Shown here: one piece after another, positions 24,797-33,710 of the stretch
Layout: every line of letters starts with the position of its first letter
Numbering within the stretch: position 1 is the first letter of the stretch
Assembly: GCA_016191815.1 (NCBI GenBank)
Contig: JACPVI010000037.1
Coordinates: 30,705 to 94,704, forward strand
Length of the DNA: 64,000 nucleotides
DNA from: Myxococcales bacterium
GTDB lineage: Bacteria; Myxococcota; Myxococcia; Myxococcales; Myxococcaceae
Direction: 5' to 3'
The notes under the pieces: model-generated
The model's input: only the letters and a program-made list of their open reading frames with translations
Database searches by the model: none
Told to the model about the DNA's origin: nothing
Translations under genes and position numbers: made by a program

Positions 24797-25800
24797 AGGG
24801 AGAGGTCGAAGTCCGGGAGATCCACTCGCCCGCGCTGGAGCGAAACCCGCTCGGCGACCCCCCAGTGCGAAGGACGCCGATCTACCTCCCGCCCGGGTAC
24901 CGGAGTGGGCGCGAGCGGTACCCGGCGATCTACTTTCTCCACGGCTTCTCCGGGAGCGGCGCCTCCTGGCTCAACAGCTCGGCGTTCACCCCCAACGTCC
25001 CCGAGCGGGTGGACCGGCTGATCGCCTCCGGCGCGGTGCCGCCCTTCATCGCGGTGTTCGTCGACGGCTGGACCGCGCTGGGCGGGAGCCAGTGGATCAA
25101 CAGCCAAGCCATCGGGCGCTACCGCGACTATCTCGCCCAGGAGGTGGTCGGCTGGGTGGACCGCGAGCTGAGGACGATTCCGAAGGCCGCCGCGCGCGCG
25201 GTGATCGGCAAGAGCTCCGGAGGCTACGGCGCGCTGGTGATGGGCCGCCACCATCCCGACGTCTTCGCCCACCTCGGTTGCCACTCGGGCGACGCCTGCT
25301 TCGAGTACTGCTACCTCGCCGATCTCCCCAAGGCTGCGTCGGCGCTGCTCAAGGCCGGCGGGCCGAAGGCCTGGTTCGACGATTTCGTCCGCCGCGCCGC
25401 CGAGACCAAGGCGAGGGGAGAAGACCACGCGGTCATCGGGGTGCTGGCGATGTCCGCCGCCTACTCGCCGAACGGGGGCGAGGCTCTGGGGCTCGAGCTG
25501 CCTTTCGAGCCCGAGACCGCCCGCCTCCGCCCGGAGGTGTGGAGCCGGTGGCTGGAGCACGATCCGGTGCGATTCGTGCCGCGGCACCTCGACGCCTTCC
25601 GGAAGCTCTCCAGCGTCTTCATCGACTGCGGGACCCGCGACGAGTACTCCTTGCGCTGGGGCGCCAGGATGATCGCCGAGGAGTTGCGCTCGGCCGGGGT
25701 GGACGTCCTCCACGAGGAGTTCGAGGACGGGCACACCGGCATCAACTACCGCTACGACCGATCGGTGGGCCACCTTGCCCCGCGGCTGGCGAGGGGTTGA
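24793..25800 (+). CDS. Esterase D-type alpha/beta hydrolase
   Basis: 335 residues, cytoplasmic (no signal). The fold has the oxyanion region YFLHGFSGSG, the nucleophile elbow GKSSGG with Ser141, an acidic residue in FIDCGTRDEY, and a His in FEDGHTGINYRY. These match the Esterase/S-formylglutathione hydrolase-type family (PF00756). Substrate unknown: short esters or feruloyl-type esters are typical for the family. It is translationally coupled to the uracil-DNA glycosylase, but a shared function is not obvious. Confidence 0.85.
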   Translation: MKGEVEVREIHSPALERNPLGDPPVRRTPIYLPPGYRSGRERYPAIYFLHGFSGSGASWLNSSAFTPNVPERVDRLIASGAVPPFIAVFVDGWTALGGSQWINSQAIGRYRDYLAQEVVGWVDRELRTIPKAAARAVIGKSSGGYGALVMGRHHPDVFAHLGCHSGDACFEYCYLADLPKAASALLKAGGPKAWFDDFVRRAAETKARGEDHAVIGVLAMSAAYSPNGGEALGLELPFEPETARLRPEVWSRWLEHDPVRFVPRHLDAFRKLSSVFIDCGTRDEYSLRWGARMIAEELRSAGVDVLHEEFEDGHTGINYRYDRSVGHLAPRLARG

Positions 25801-25802
25801 CA

Positions 25803-25918
25803 AGTGCGCTGCCCCGACGTGCGGCGCAGAAATGGCCGGGGAGCAGTGCGGCGGCTCGCCTCCGGCGGCATGGGCACCGTCTACCGGATTGGCGACCCAG
25901 TTCCTCTTCCTAACTGAG
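25803..25918 (+). pseudogene. Remnant of a Ser/Thr protein kinase gene (5' end only)
   Basis: Two frames of this roughly 115 bp stretch carry pieces of one protein type. One frame reads a zinc-ribbon start (PTCGAEMAGEQC). The frame beside it reads RLASGGMGTVYR, the glycine-rich ATP-binding loop of a Hanks-type kinase, and then hits a stop. In intact relatives the zinc ribbon precedes the kinase domain in one frame, separated by more sequence. The fragment therefore looks like a decayed and deleted kinase gene. It sits directly after the esterase stop and before a lower-GC cassette, so it may mark an insertion or deletion junction. Confidence 0.55.
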
Positions 25919-25984
25919 GTGGTGTCCTTCCACTGGGCGAGGAGTCGGGGGAGCAACTTTCCTGCTTCTTGGTAGAAGACGCCC

Positions 25985-26566
25985 GTGCCGTTCGGGCTCT
26001 CGCTTTCCCCGCTGACCTTCGAGGCGCTGCATGCCACAGCGGGCACCGTGCGGCTGACGCTGCGTAGCGCGACGCCGGCCGACGCTGACACTTGGGAGCA
26101 AGTATGGAAACCGGCCCTGGCTGGGGGGCCCACCGCCGGCTGGCCGTGGCGCGAGCATATCGAGCGTGCCGTCGCCGCTGAAGGTTTCCTATGTCTCAGC
26201 ATCGTTCGGCCTGGCCGCCTGGAGGCTCTCGCGTCCCTCACCATCGAATCGTGGGGGTCGCGGCTCGAACCCGGTGCGCCCATCCTGTACATCGAGTACC
26301 TCGGCGTGGCTCCGGACCACCTCGGTCCGCCGATCGGAACGCGCGCCATCCGAGGCCTCGGCGGCGTCCTCACCGACCAGGCCGTCCGTCTTGCCGACCG
26401 GCTTGGCTTCCACGGCCGCGTGGGCCTCCACTCGAAGCGTGAGGTGGAAGACTTCTACGCAAGGAAGGGATTCACCGCGGTCGCCCGCGAGAGCACTCCC
26501 GATGGACATTGGCTATACTTCGAAATGACGCCGCATGAGGCTCGACGGATAGTGGAAGGCGCATGA
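25985..26566 (+). CDS. GNAT-like acetyltransferase, first gene of an unknown cassette
   Basis: 193 residues from a GTG start. The C-terminal two thirds match a GNAT N-acetyltransferase: YIEYLGVAPDHLG as strand four and acetyl-CoA motif region, IGTRAIRGLGGVL as the pyrophosphate loop, and DFYARKGFTAVAR as the terminal motif. The N-terminus is unusual. Codon use is less GC-biased than neighbours, consistent with recent acquisition. The stop overlaps the start of the next gene (ATGA). Substrate unknown. Confidence 0.7.
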   Translation: MPFGLSLSPLTFEALHATAGTVRLTLRSATPADADTWEQVWKPALAGGPTAGWPWREHIERAVAAEGFLCLSIVRPGRLEALASLTIESWGSRLEPGAPILYIEYLGVAPDHLGPPIGTRAIRGLGGVLTDQAVRLADRLGFHGRVGLHSKREVEDFYARKGFTAVARESTPDGHWLYFEMTPHEARRIVEGA

Positions 26567-26760
26567 AGAAGGCGAAGCACGACAAGTGGCTCACGGAGCG
26601 CGCAGCGGTTTCCGCCGCGATGGAAGGCGACCAACCGGCCCAGGCCAGCCCACCGACGGGGCGCCCAGTTCTCCGCCTGCTCATCTCGCCGGGCGTCCTC
26701 CGCGACACCAACCCCTACCAGCGCACCAAGGTCCCTCCGAGGCGCGCCGGAACCGAGTAG
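26563..26760 (+). CDS. 65-residue unknown protein of the same cassette
   Basis: A short basic protein (MKKAKHDKWLTERAAVS at the start, then a Pro/Thr-rich middle and RLLISPGVLRDTNPYQRT). Start overlaps the GNAT stop (ATGA) and the following gene begins 2 bp after its stop, so it is embedded in a three-gene unit. No family recognised. Confidence 0.55.
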   Translation: MKKAKHDKWLTERAAVSAAMEGDQPAQASPPTGRPVLRLLISPGVLRDTNPYQRTKVPPRRAGTE

Positions 26761-26762
26761 AC

Positions 26763-27617
26763 GTGCTGCTCACGGCGCAACGGGTTCGCTCGCCGTGGTC
26801 GCGCAAAGAGGGCATCAATGCCTTCCTGTTCCACCACGGGGCCGAGAGCGCCGCGCGAATCGATTGGGCCACTCCGGACTTGGAGCGGGTGCTCCAGGAA
26901 GAGCCTGGCGAGTTGGTGGCCGAGTTGGTGGACGTGGTGCCGGGTGGCAACGCGGTTGAGAGCTACCTCGATGTTCTCGCACCGGACGGCACCTCGAAGC
27001 AGGTCATTCTCGCCGAGCTGTCGCGGACGACCCCAGAGCTGATACTCCGCCTTGGCTCTCAGGTCCGAGCGGGCCCGGTAACGCTTAGGCTGGACGCCAG
27101 GCACCTTCCGGCATCGGAACGCGTTGCAGAGATCCAGGCGCTCAAAGAGCGCCTTGCGGCGCTGCTTGCTGCGCCTACGCCGACCTTCTGGCATGACAAG
27201 CCACCGCTTGTTGTCCGAGCTGGTCGGACGGAGGAGGGCTGGCGCTACTATTTGGAGGACGCGAGCGCCATGCGGGTGCGCGACTTCATCGGCGAGGACT
27301 GGAATCCCCCATCCGTGACCGTGAACGACGACGTCAAGGCGGACTTCCAGGCATCCGATGGGGATCTCTTGCCCCAAGTGCTGCCCACCCTTGTCGGACT
27401 ATCGGCGGAGAGCGCGCTGCTGCTCGGCGGGGTTGTTGTACGCGGCGTCGGCGGCGAGCTGCTCAACGAGTGGCCGGCTCGCGTCGGGGTGGGGATCGGC
27501 TACTGCCTCAACTGTCATCGGCACCACACCCTGGTCAGCGCCGACCACGGGCTGCGCTGCTCAAACTGCGAGCATCAGCAGGTGAACGACGGTCTCTGGG
27601 TCGCGACGCTGACCTAG
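26763..27617 (+). CDS. Unknown protein with C-terminal zinc ribbon
   Basis: 284 residues from a GTG start. The N-terminal 200 residues show alternating helical and beta segments with no recognised fold. The C-terminal 30 residues contain a zinc-ribbon pair, CLNCHRH and CSNCEHQ, spaced 16 residues apart, which would bind one Zn2+. It ends the GNAT/small-protein/zinc-ribbon cassette. The lower GC3 and the decayed kinase upstream suggest horizontal transfer. A role in nucleic-acid binding is plausible but not shown. Confidence 0.6.
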   Translation: MLLTAQRVRSPWSRKEGINAFLFHHGAESAARIDWATPDLERVLQEEPGELVAELVDVVPGGNAVESYLDVLAPDGTSKQVILAELSRTTPELILRLGSQVRAGPVTLRLDARHLPASERVAEIQALKERLAALLAAPTPTFWHDKPPLVVRAGRTEEGWRYYLEDASAMRVRDFIGEDWNPPSVTVNDDVKADFQASDGDLLPQVLPTLVGLSAESALLLGGVVVRGVGGELLNEWPARVGVGIGYCLNCHRHHTLVSADHGLRCSNCEHQQVNDGLWVATLT

Positions 27618-27778
27618 CAGACCGAGCAGCGGTCAGTCGCGAAGCGGAAGCTGTGCGCCAGAGTTCAGAGCTAAGGCCTCCGGTGAGGCGAGCCGGCGGG
27701 TGGCAGTCGGCGTAAGCTGGCGGCAGCAGTAGGCCGCCCGGCTGCCGAGCGGGCAACACCGGCAGAGATTCGGCTCGC

Positions 27779-29278
27779 TCAAGGCAGGTTCAGGTCGACC
27801 GTGGCACTCGTGCTCTTGGCCCACACGTTCCGGGCGGTGATCTGGAGGTGCCTCGGGCCGCTCACCGCGTTGCTCGACATCTGCACCTTGGCTTCGTAGC
27901 GGCCGTCGCCGTCAGGGTCGGACATCGGGTATTGCAGCGTGGCGATCGGAGAGGTCCAGTAGAGCGTGACGGTGGAGACGCCTCCTCCGCTGACGTCGGC
28001 GGAGACCTTCACCAGTTGCCCGCGGGAGATGGAGCTGCCGTCGCCCGGCGTCAGGTTGGCGATCGACGGCGCCGGCGGTTGGGCGGTGCTGGTGAGGTGG
28101 ACGGTCCGGTTGGGGGTGCTGCCCTCGTTCCCCGCGGCGTCGTAGGCGTGCACGTGGAAGGTCCGGTCCCCGCTGCCCACCTCGAAGGTCCAGGTATAGG
28201 TGTCCCCGGCCCGCGTGCAGGTCACTCCGCCGGGCGGGCTTTCGCAGCGGATGGTGCTGTCGAGGTACCTCCAGTACAGCTCCATCCGGGCGACGCCCAG
28301 CTTGTCGGTGGCCATCGCCGTGACCGAGAAGGGACCGTAGGCGGGCAGGGTGGCGCCGCCGGCCGGCGACTGGATGACCACCGCCGGAGCCACCGGGTCG
28401 TTCGGCGGCGGCTGGGTGGTGCCGGCGTCGGGAGTGGATGGGTTTGCGGAGGCCGGGCCGAGGCGCTTCAGCATGAACTGCACCGAGCTCTGGTTGGCCG
28501 CCGTCCCGGTCAGCGGGTTGGTGCACATGCACCACCGAGTGGAGTACTCGCCGCAAGAGACGGTCTTGTCCTGGAAGGACTTGCCTCCGCAGCCGCCCAG
28601 GTAGCTCATCGGATCCTGGCAGAGGTACTCGTGGTCGAGGCCGATCGCGTGCCCCACCTCCTGGGCAGTGATGTCGCAGATGGTCCGGACGCTCGAGAAG
28701 CTGCGTTCGAAGATCCAGGTGATCCCGTTCTCCACCGTGGCGCAGTTGCCGTTCATCGGGGCGATGCCCCCGATTCCGGAGCCGAGCCCGATGTGCCCGG
28801 GCGAGCCGCTGATCACCGCCTCGATGTGCGGCACGTTCCCGGGGTTCACGTCGGTGACCTCGACGTTGAAGCGGGCGAACTGGCTCTTCACGCAGGTGAG
28901 AAGCTGCGACCAGGCCGCCGCCCCCTTGCCGAACGGCGGCATGGTGACGCTGGAGTAGCGGATGATGCCCGAGGAGTTGGTCCGCGAGTTCTCGTAGCCG
29001 CTGTGGTAGCTGCCCCCTTGGCCGTTGACGAAGATGATCCGCCGCGGAGGCGCCGCCGGCATTGACAGCTCCGCAGCCGAGTACGTCTCCTGCGGCTCGA
29101 TCACCTGGTAGACGCCGCGGGGCTCTTCGCCCTGGCCTTCTTCCGAGAAGGAAGGAGGCGGCTCCACCGCCGGCTCCGGCGCCAGCTCTCCGTCTGGCGA
29201 CGTCACGCTCCCCGCGCACGCCGACACCGTCACCGCGCAGGTGAGCCATGGGAGCACCTTCAACGACCTGGTTCGCAT
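27779..29278 (-). CDS. Secreted zinc-metalloprotease-like lipoprotein with two Ig-like domains
   Basis: 499 residues from the ATG at 29278 (GAGG 8 nt upstream; a GTG at 29293 is less likely). Signal with lipobox VSACAG. The catalytic region reads QEVGHAIGLDHE at residues 206-217: Glu207, His210 and His216 are the expected HExxHxxGxxH positions, but the first ligand is Gln206 instead of His. Downstream DPMSYLGGC provides a Met-turn, and several cysteines (CGEYSTRWCMC) suggest disulphides. The C-terminal half (from about 290) holds two Ig-like repeats (VVIQSPAGGATLPAYGPFSV; SIANLTPGDGSSISRGQLV). Similar Gln variants occur in myxobacterial homologues as far as I recall. Confidence 0.8.
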   Translation of the reverse strand: MRTRSLKVLPWLTCAVTVSACAGSVTSPDGELAPEPAVEPPPSFSEEGQGEEPRGVYQVIEPQETYSAAELSMPAAPPRRIIFVNGQGGSYHSGYENSRTNSSGIIRYSSVTMPPFGKGAAAWSQLLTCVKSQFARFNVEVTDVNPGNVPHIEAVISGSPGHIGLGSGIGGIAPMNGNCATVENGITWIFERSFSSVRTICDITAQEVGHAIGLDHEYLCQDPMSYLGGCGGKSFQDKTVSCGEYSTRWCMCTNPLTGTAANQSSVQFMLKRLGPASANPSTPDAGTTQPPPNDPVAPAVVIQSPAGGATLPAYGPFSVTAMATDKLGVARMELYWRYLDSTIRCESPPGGVTCTRAGDTYTWTFEVGSGDRTFHVHAYDAAGNEGSTPNRTVHLTSTAQPPAPSIANLTPGDGSSISRGQLVKVSADVSGGGVSTVTLYWTSPIATLQYPMSDPDGDGRYEAKVQMSSNAVSGPRHLQITARNVWAKSTSATVDLNLP

Positions 29279-29614
29279 TCGATTGAACCTCACCCCTTCG
29301 AGTCGCGGCCCCGCGCTGCACTCGCCGCGCCAGGTCCCGTCCCCTCTGAGCGGACCTCGCCGGCGGTGTGCGCTGGAGCGCGGATGCGCCGTTTCATGCT
29401 CTGAGAATTGCGAGGCCGCAGAGCAGGAGCCCTACGCAGGCGCCATAGTTGCGGCGCGTTCTCGTGGCTGCACCGCCTTCTCCGTCGGGTCGCGGGCGCT
29501 GACTTCCCTTCGCGCGCAGCTGACCGGAAACGCAACGTCGCAGCCGCGTGACGCGAAACATTCGGGTGACGGCAAAGGGCTCCCCGGCGCTCTCGTTGGC
29601 GTATGGTGCGGGCG
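29279..29614. other. Divergent intergenic region upstream of kamD
   Basis: About 330 bp separating the metalloprotease and kamD starts. A TATGGT box at 29602-29607 lies 7 nt before the kamD ATG on the plus strand. A short TGCTCTG/CAGAGCA inverted repeat occurs at about 29398-29426. I looked for a cobalamin or lysine riboswitch because the downstream enzyme uses B12 and lysine derivatives, but saw none of the conserved boxes. Confidence 0.45.
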
Positions 29615-31168
29615 ATGCCCGGACAGTTCGTCGAGGACTCTCAGGTCGAGTACGCGCGTCAGCTCGCGCGGGAGATCACCGAGCCCATCTTCGAGATGAT
29701 CCGCCGGCACACCACGGTCTCCATCGAGCGCACGGTGCTCAGGCTGTTCGGGCTCTGTGGAGCCGGCGCGGGCGGCGTGCCGCTGGCAAACTTGATGGTG
29801 GATCGGCTCAAGGCGGCAGGGGTGCTCAGCCGCGGTGCGGCCTACTGGTACGGGCGGGCGCTAAGGATGGGGGCGAAGAGCCCCACCGAGGCGGTCGAGC
29901 GGATCACCGCGGCATCGGACCATCTGCTCGCGCCGCTTTTGGCGGAGGAGGAGGCGCGGATGGAGGAGGAGGTCCGCTCCGAGGCTCGCTCGGCGGTGGA
30001 GGAGCTGAGGCGGCGGATCGCCCACCGCGACGCGCTGAGGGCCGAGCTGCCCATGCCGCCCCCGCCGCACCGCTACGTGATCGTCGCCACCGGCAACATC
30101 TACGACGACGTGGACCAGGCCCGGGCCGCGGCGCAGGCGGGGGCGGACGTGATCGCGGTGATCCGCTCCACCGCCCAGAGCCTGCTCGACTACGTGCCGC
30201 ACGGGGCGACCACCGAGGGCTACGGCGGCACCTGGGCCACCCAGGAGAACTTCCGCATCATGCGGGAGGCGCTGGACGAGGAGTCGCGCCGGCTGGGCCG
30301 CTACGTCCAGCTCACCAACTACTCCTCGGGGCTGTGCATGGCGGAGATCGCCTTCTGCGCGGCGAGCGAGCGGCTGGACATGCTGCTCAACGACGCGATG
30401 TACGGAATCCTCTTCCGCGACATCAACATGCGCCGCACCTTCATCGACCAGTACTTCTCGCGGCGGATCTGCGCGCTGGCCGGCATCATCATCAACACCG
30501 GCGAGGACAACTACATCACCACCGCCGACGCCTACGAGGCCGCCCACACCGTGGTGGCGAGCCAGTTCATCAACGAGGCGTTCGCCAAGCGCGCCGGCCT
30601 CGAAGACCGGCAGCTCGGCCTGGGGCACTCCTTCGAGATCGACCCGGACCGGCCACAGACGCTCCTCTTGGAGCTGGCGCAGGCGATGCTCATCCGCCGG
30701 TGCTTCCCGGACGCCTTGCTCAAGTACATGCCTCCGACGAAGCACAAGGAGACGGACATCTTCTTCTCCCACGCCTGCGACGTGATGGCGGACCTGGTGG
30801 CGATCTGGACGCGTCAGGGCATCCAGCTCCTCGGGATGATGACCGAGGCCATGCACACCCCGCTGCTCGCCGACCGCTACGTGGCGCTCAAGGCCGCCGC
30901 CTACGTGCACCGGGCCGCCCGCGGAATCGACGAGGAGCTCTTGGTCCGCGAGGACGGGAAGATCGCCCGGCGGGCCCGCCAGGTGTTCGGCAACGCGCTC
31001 AAGCTGCTCGAGGAGTGCCGCCGCGAGGGGATGGTGGCGGCGATCGGCCAGGGCCGCTTCGGCGACGTCCGCCGCACCGAGACCGGCGGCAAGGGCCTGG
31101 AGGGCGTGCTGGAGAAGGGCCCCGGCTACTTCAACCCATTCCTGGAAATCCTGGAGGCGCGCGAATGA
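29615..31168 (+). CDS. kamD: D-lysine/beta-lysine 5,6-aminomutase alpha subunit
   Basis: 517 residues, the usual KamD length, from the ATG at 29615. An ATG at 29603 lies inside the likely -10 box, so it is not used here. The sequence matches the alpha subunit throughout, for example [14 protein letters not shown] [46 protein letters not shown] and [17 protein letters not shown]. With KamE it forms the adenosylcobalamin and PLP enzyme that moves the terminal amino group of beta-lysine to carbon 5 (3,5-diaminohexanoate). Its stop overlaps the next gene (ATGA). Part of the lysine fermentation pathway. Confidence 0.95.
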   Translation: MPGQFVEDSQVEYARQLAREITEPIFEMIRRHTTVSIERTVLRLFGLCGAGAGGVPLANLMVDRLKAAGVLSRGAAYWYGRALRMGAKSPTEAVERITAASDHLLAPLLAEEEARMEEEVRSEARSAVEELRRRIAHRDALRAELPMPPPPHRYVIVATGNIYDDVDQARAAAQAGADVIAVIRSTAQSLLDYVPHGATTEGYGGTWATQENFRIMREALDEESRRLGRYVQLTNYSSGLCMAEIAFCAASERLDMLLNDAMYGILFRDINMRRTFIDQYFSRRICALAGIIINTGEDNYITTADAYEAAHTVVASQFINEAFAKRAGLEDRQLGLGHSFEIDPDRPQTLLLELAQAMLIRRCFPDALLKYMPPTKHKETDIFFSHACDVMADLVAIWTRQGIQLLGMMTEAMHTPLLADRYVALKAAAYVHRAARGIDEELLVREDGKIARRARQVFGNALKLLEECRREGMVAAIGQGRFGDVRRTETGGKGLEGVLEKGPGYFNPFLEILEARE

Positions 31169-31620
31169 TCGGCCTGCTCGTGGTGACCACTGTCCTTTCA
31201 GGCGGCGCCGAGCCGCTGTCGGCGGTGCAGATCGGGGAGCTGTCGGTGAAGGTGCCTTCCACCTGGAAGGCCTCGTTGGAGGAGGGCACCCGGCGCTACG
31301 ATGCGCCCTCGGGCGACGCCTACTTCCTTTTGGACGTGGGGCGGACCCAGTCGAAGATGACCGGCGCGGTCTGCCTGGAGAAGATCCTCGCCCGCCTCGA
31401 AGGCGACTTTCGGAAGCTCACCATCGGCGCCTCCCCCGCCGCCTGGAAGCGCGACACGGACAAGAGCGCGGAGGGGGTGGTGCAGACCATCACCTTCGTC
31501 GGGTGCGACGGGAGGACGACCTGGTCCTTGGTGTTCCACTACGACGAGAAGCAGAAGGACCGGTACCAGGACCTGGCCGAGCAGATCGGCCGCGGCGTCG
31601 CGTACCAGAAGGCGAAGTAG
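31165..31620 (+). CDS. Exported unknown protein inserted between kamD and kamE
   Basis: 151 residues, start overlapping the kamD stop (ATGA) and ending 6 bp before the kamE start, so it is co-transcribed. A short signal peptide ([14 protein letters not shown]) precedes a soluble domain with two cysteines ([14 protein letters not shown]), a single small fold of about 130 residues. I recognise no family, and it has no link to lysine metabolism in known pathways. In other organisms kamD and kamE are adjacent, so this gene looks like a lineage-specific insertion. Confidence 0.75.
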   Translation: MIGLLVVTTVLSGGAEPLSAVQIGELSVKVPSTWKASLEEGTRRYDAPSGDAYFLLDVGRTQSKMTGAVCLEKILARLEGDFRKLTIGASPAAWKRDTDKSAEGVVQTITFVGCDGRTTWSLVFHYDEKQKDRYQDLAEQIGRGVAYQKAK

Positions 31621-31626
31621 GCGGCC

Positions 31627-32409
31627 ATGGCCCAAAAGGCACAGCCCATCCGTCCGTACGGGGACCGCCGCGACGACGGGGTGGTGCAGCTCTCGTTCAC
31701 CTTCCCGGTGCCGCTCTCGGAGAAGGCGAAGGAGGCCGCCGCCCAGTTCGTGAAGAAGATGGGCCTCACCGACGTGAAGGTCGCCGCCGCGCTGCCGGCC
31801 GCCGCAAGCTACACCATGTTCGTGGTCTACGCGCGGGCCTCCCACTTCATCGACTATTCGGAGATCGACATCCCCGAGGTGGTGCTCAAGAAGCTCGGCT
31901 TCGACGAGCTGAACCGCCTCATCGAGGAGAAGCTCGCCCGAAAGGTGGTGGTGATCGGCGCCTGCACCGGGACCGACTCGCACACCGTGGGCATCGACGC
32001 CATCCTCAACATGAAGGGGTACGCGGGCGACTACGGCCTCGAGCGGTATCCGTGGTTCGAGGCCCACAACCTCGGAAGCCAGGTGCCGAACGAGGAGCTG
32101 GTCCGCAAGGCGCTGGAGCGGAACGCCGACGCGGTGCTGGTGAGCCAGGTGGTCACCCAGCGCGACGTGCACCTGGACAACTCGCGAGCCTTCATCGAGG
32201 AAGCCAAGCGCGCCGGGATTCACGGGAAAGTGCTGCTCCTGCTCGGTGGCCCGCGGGTGGACCACAAGCTCGCCTTGGAGCTGGGCTTCGACGCCGGGTT
32301 CGGGCCCGGCACTCGGCCGTCCGAGGTCGCGAACACCATCGCCCACGCGCTGCTCAAGAAGCTGGGCAAGGAGCCCGCCAGCCAGCACTACGAGGGGGAG
32401 CCGCATTGA
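31627..32409 (+). CDS. kamE: Lysine 5,6-aminomutase beta subunit (cobalamin-binding)
   Basis: 260 residues. The B12-binding motif DxHxxG is DSHTVG at 117-122, so His119 should ligate cobalt. Lys130 in [15 protein letters not shown] sits 11 residues later, the same spacing as His133 and Lys144 in the Clostridium enzyme, and should bind PLP. The C-terminal [21 protein letters not shown] closes the cobalamin Rossmann fold. It works as a complex with KamD. Its TGA overlaps the start of the next gene. Confidence 0.96.
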   Translation: MAQKAQPIRPYGDRRDDGVVQLSFTFPVPLSEKAKEAAAQFVKKMGLTDVKVAAALPAAASYTMFVVYARASHFIDYSEIDIPEVVLKKLGFDELNRLIEEKLARKVVVIGACTGTDSHTVGIDAILNMKGYAGDYGLERYPWFEAHNLGSQVPNEELVRKALERNADAVLVSQVVTQRDVHLDNSRAFIEEAKRAGIHGKVLLLLGGPRVDHKLALELGFDAGFGPGTRPSEVANTIAHALLKKLGKEPASQHYEGEPH

Positions 32410-32795
32410 AGGTGACGCTGCGATTGCGGATGGGGACGCACGACGCCCACTACGGCGGGAACCTGGTGGACGGCGCGCGGATGCTCGCCCTGTTCGGAGA
32501 CGTGGCCACCGAGCTGTTGATCCGGCACGACGGCGACGAGGGGCTCTTCCGGGCCTATGACTCGGTGGAGTTCCTATCTCCGGTGCACGGTGGGGACTAC
32601 GTGGAGGCGGAAGGGGAGATCGTCTCGGTGGGCAACACCAGCCGCAAGATGAGGTTCGAGGCTCGAAAGGTGATCCGGGCCGCCCCGGAGATTTCAGACT
32701 CCGCGGCGGAGGTTTTGGAGCCGCCTTTGGTGGTCTGCCGCGCTTCGGGCACCTGCGTGGTCCCCAAGGAGAAGCAGCGCCGAGCTGGGCACTGA
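32406..32795 (+). CDS. kal: 3-aminobutyryl-CoA ammonia-lyase
   Basis: 129 residues, hotdog-fold size. It begins at a TTG overlapping the kamE stop (TTGA). Landmarks are [19 protein letters not shown] in the first half and [13 protein letters not shown] near the end, typical of Kal. It eliminates ammonia from L-3-aminobutyryl-CoA to crotonyl-CoA. It directly follows kamE as in other lysine-fermentation clusters. Confidence 0.92.
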   Translation: MKVTLRLRMGTHDAHYGGNLVDGARMLALFGDVATELLIRHDGDEGLFRAYDSVEFLSPVHGGDYVEAEGEIVSVGNTSRKMRFEARKVIRAAPEISDSAAEVLEPPLVVCRASGTCVVPKEKQRRAGH

Positions 32796-32815
32796 GCGAG
32801 CTCGGGAGGTGACAG

Positions 32816-33658
32816 ATGGCCCAAGCCCCACCGATGGTCATCACCGCCGCGATGGTCGGCGCCGAGGTGACGAGGGAGCAAACTCCCTATCTGCCGATCA
32901 CCGCCTTGGAGCTCGCCGAGGACGCCGCCAAGTGCCGCGAGGCGGGCGCGGCGATGGTGCACCTGCACGTGCGAAGGCCCGACGGGAGCCCCTCGCAAGA
33001 GGCCGAGCTGTTCCGGGCGGCCATCCGCGCCATCCGCGAGAAGTGCGACGTCCTGGTGCAGACCTCCACCGGAGGCGCGGTGGGGATGAGCGTGGACGAG
33101 CGGTGCGGCCCGCTCACGCTGACCGGCGCCGACCGGCCGGACATGGCGACCCTCACCACCGGCACCGTCAACTTCGGGGACGACGTTTTCTGGAACGCCC
33201 GGCCGCTGGTCAGGCAGATCGCCCAGCGGATCCGCGCCCTGGGAATCCGCCCGGAGATCGAGTGCTTCGACGCCGGGATGATCGACGAGGCCCGGGCGCT
33301 GGCGAAGGATGGCCTCATCGAGCTTCCCGCCCACTTCGATTTCGTGCTAGGCGTGCCGGGAGGAATCGCTGCCGACGTGCGGGTTTTGGACTTCATGCGC
33401 GGCTACCTGCCGGAGGGCTCGAGCTGGACCTGCGCCGCGATGGGTCGCCACCAGCTGCCGTTCGTCGAGCTCGCCGCGGAGCGGGGCGGCAACTCGCGGG
33501 TGGGCCTCGAGGACAACATCTACCTCTCGAAGGGAGTGCTCGCCAAAGGCAACTACGAGCTGGTCGCGGAAGCCGCGAAGCGCGCTCGCCTCAAGGGCAG
33601 GGCTCTGGCGACCCCAGAGGAAGCCCGGCACCTCCTGCGGCTGCGGCGAGCGGACTGA
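32816..33658 (+). CDS. kce: 3-keto-5-aminohexanoate cleavage enzyme (BKACE family)
   Basis: 280 residues with GGGAGGTG ribosome-binding site. Zinc and catalytic residues of the BKACE (DUF849) family can be placed by alignment to Kce: Glu17, His49 and His51 (VHLHVR), and Glu232-Asp233 (GLEDNIYLSKG). It condenses 3-keto-5-aminohexanoate with acetyl-CoA to give acetoacetate and 3-aminobutyryl-CoA, the substrate of Kal. No kdd (3,5-diaminohexanoate dehydrogenase), kamA or CoA transferase is encoded in this window, so the pathway is only half represented here. DUF849 relatives accept other beta-keto acids, so the assignment rests on its neighbours. Confidence 0.93.
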   Translation: MAQAPPMVITAAMVGAEVTREQTPYLPITALELAEDAAKCREAGAAMVHLHVRRPDGSPSQEAELFRAAIRAIREKCDVLVQTSTGGAVGMSVDERCGPLTLTGADRPDMATLTTGTVNFGDDVFWNARPLVRQIAQRIRALGIRPEIECFDAGMIDEARALAKDGLIELPAHFDFVLGVPGGIAADVRVLDFMRGYLPEGSSWTCAAMGRHQLPFVELAAERGGNSRVGLEDNIYLSKGVLAKGNYELVAEAAKRARLKGRALATPEEARHLLRLRRAD

Positions 33659-33710
33659 CCGAAATCGCGCCTTGGCGCTGACGGTCCGCCCGGAGGTAGG
33701 TTCGGGGACC

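Noticed and set aside
29279..29614. Possible cobalamin or lysine riboswitch before kamD
   Set aside because: None of the conserved boxes or stem patterns were seen.
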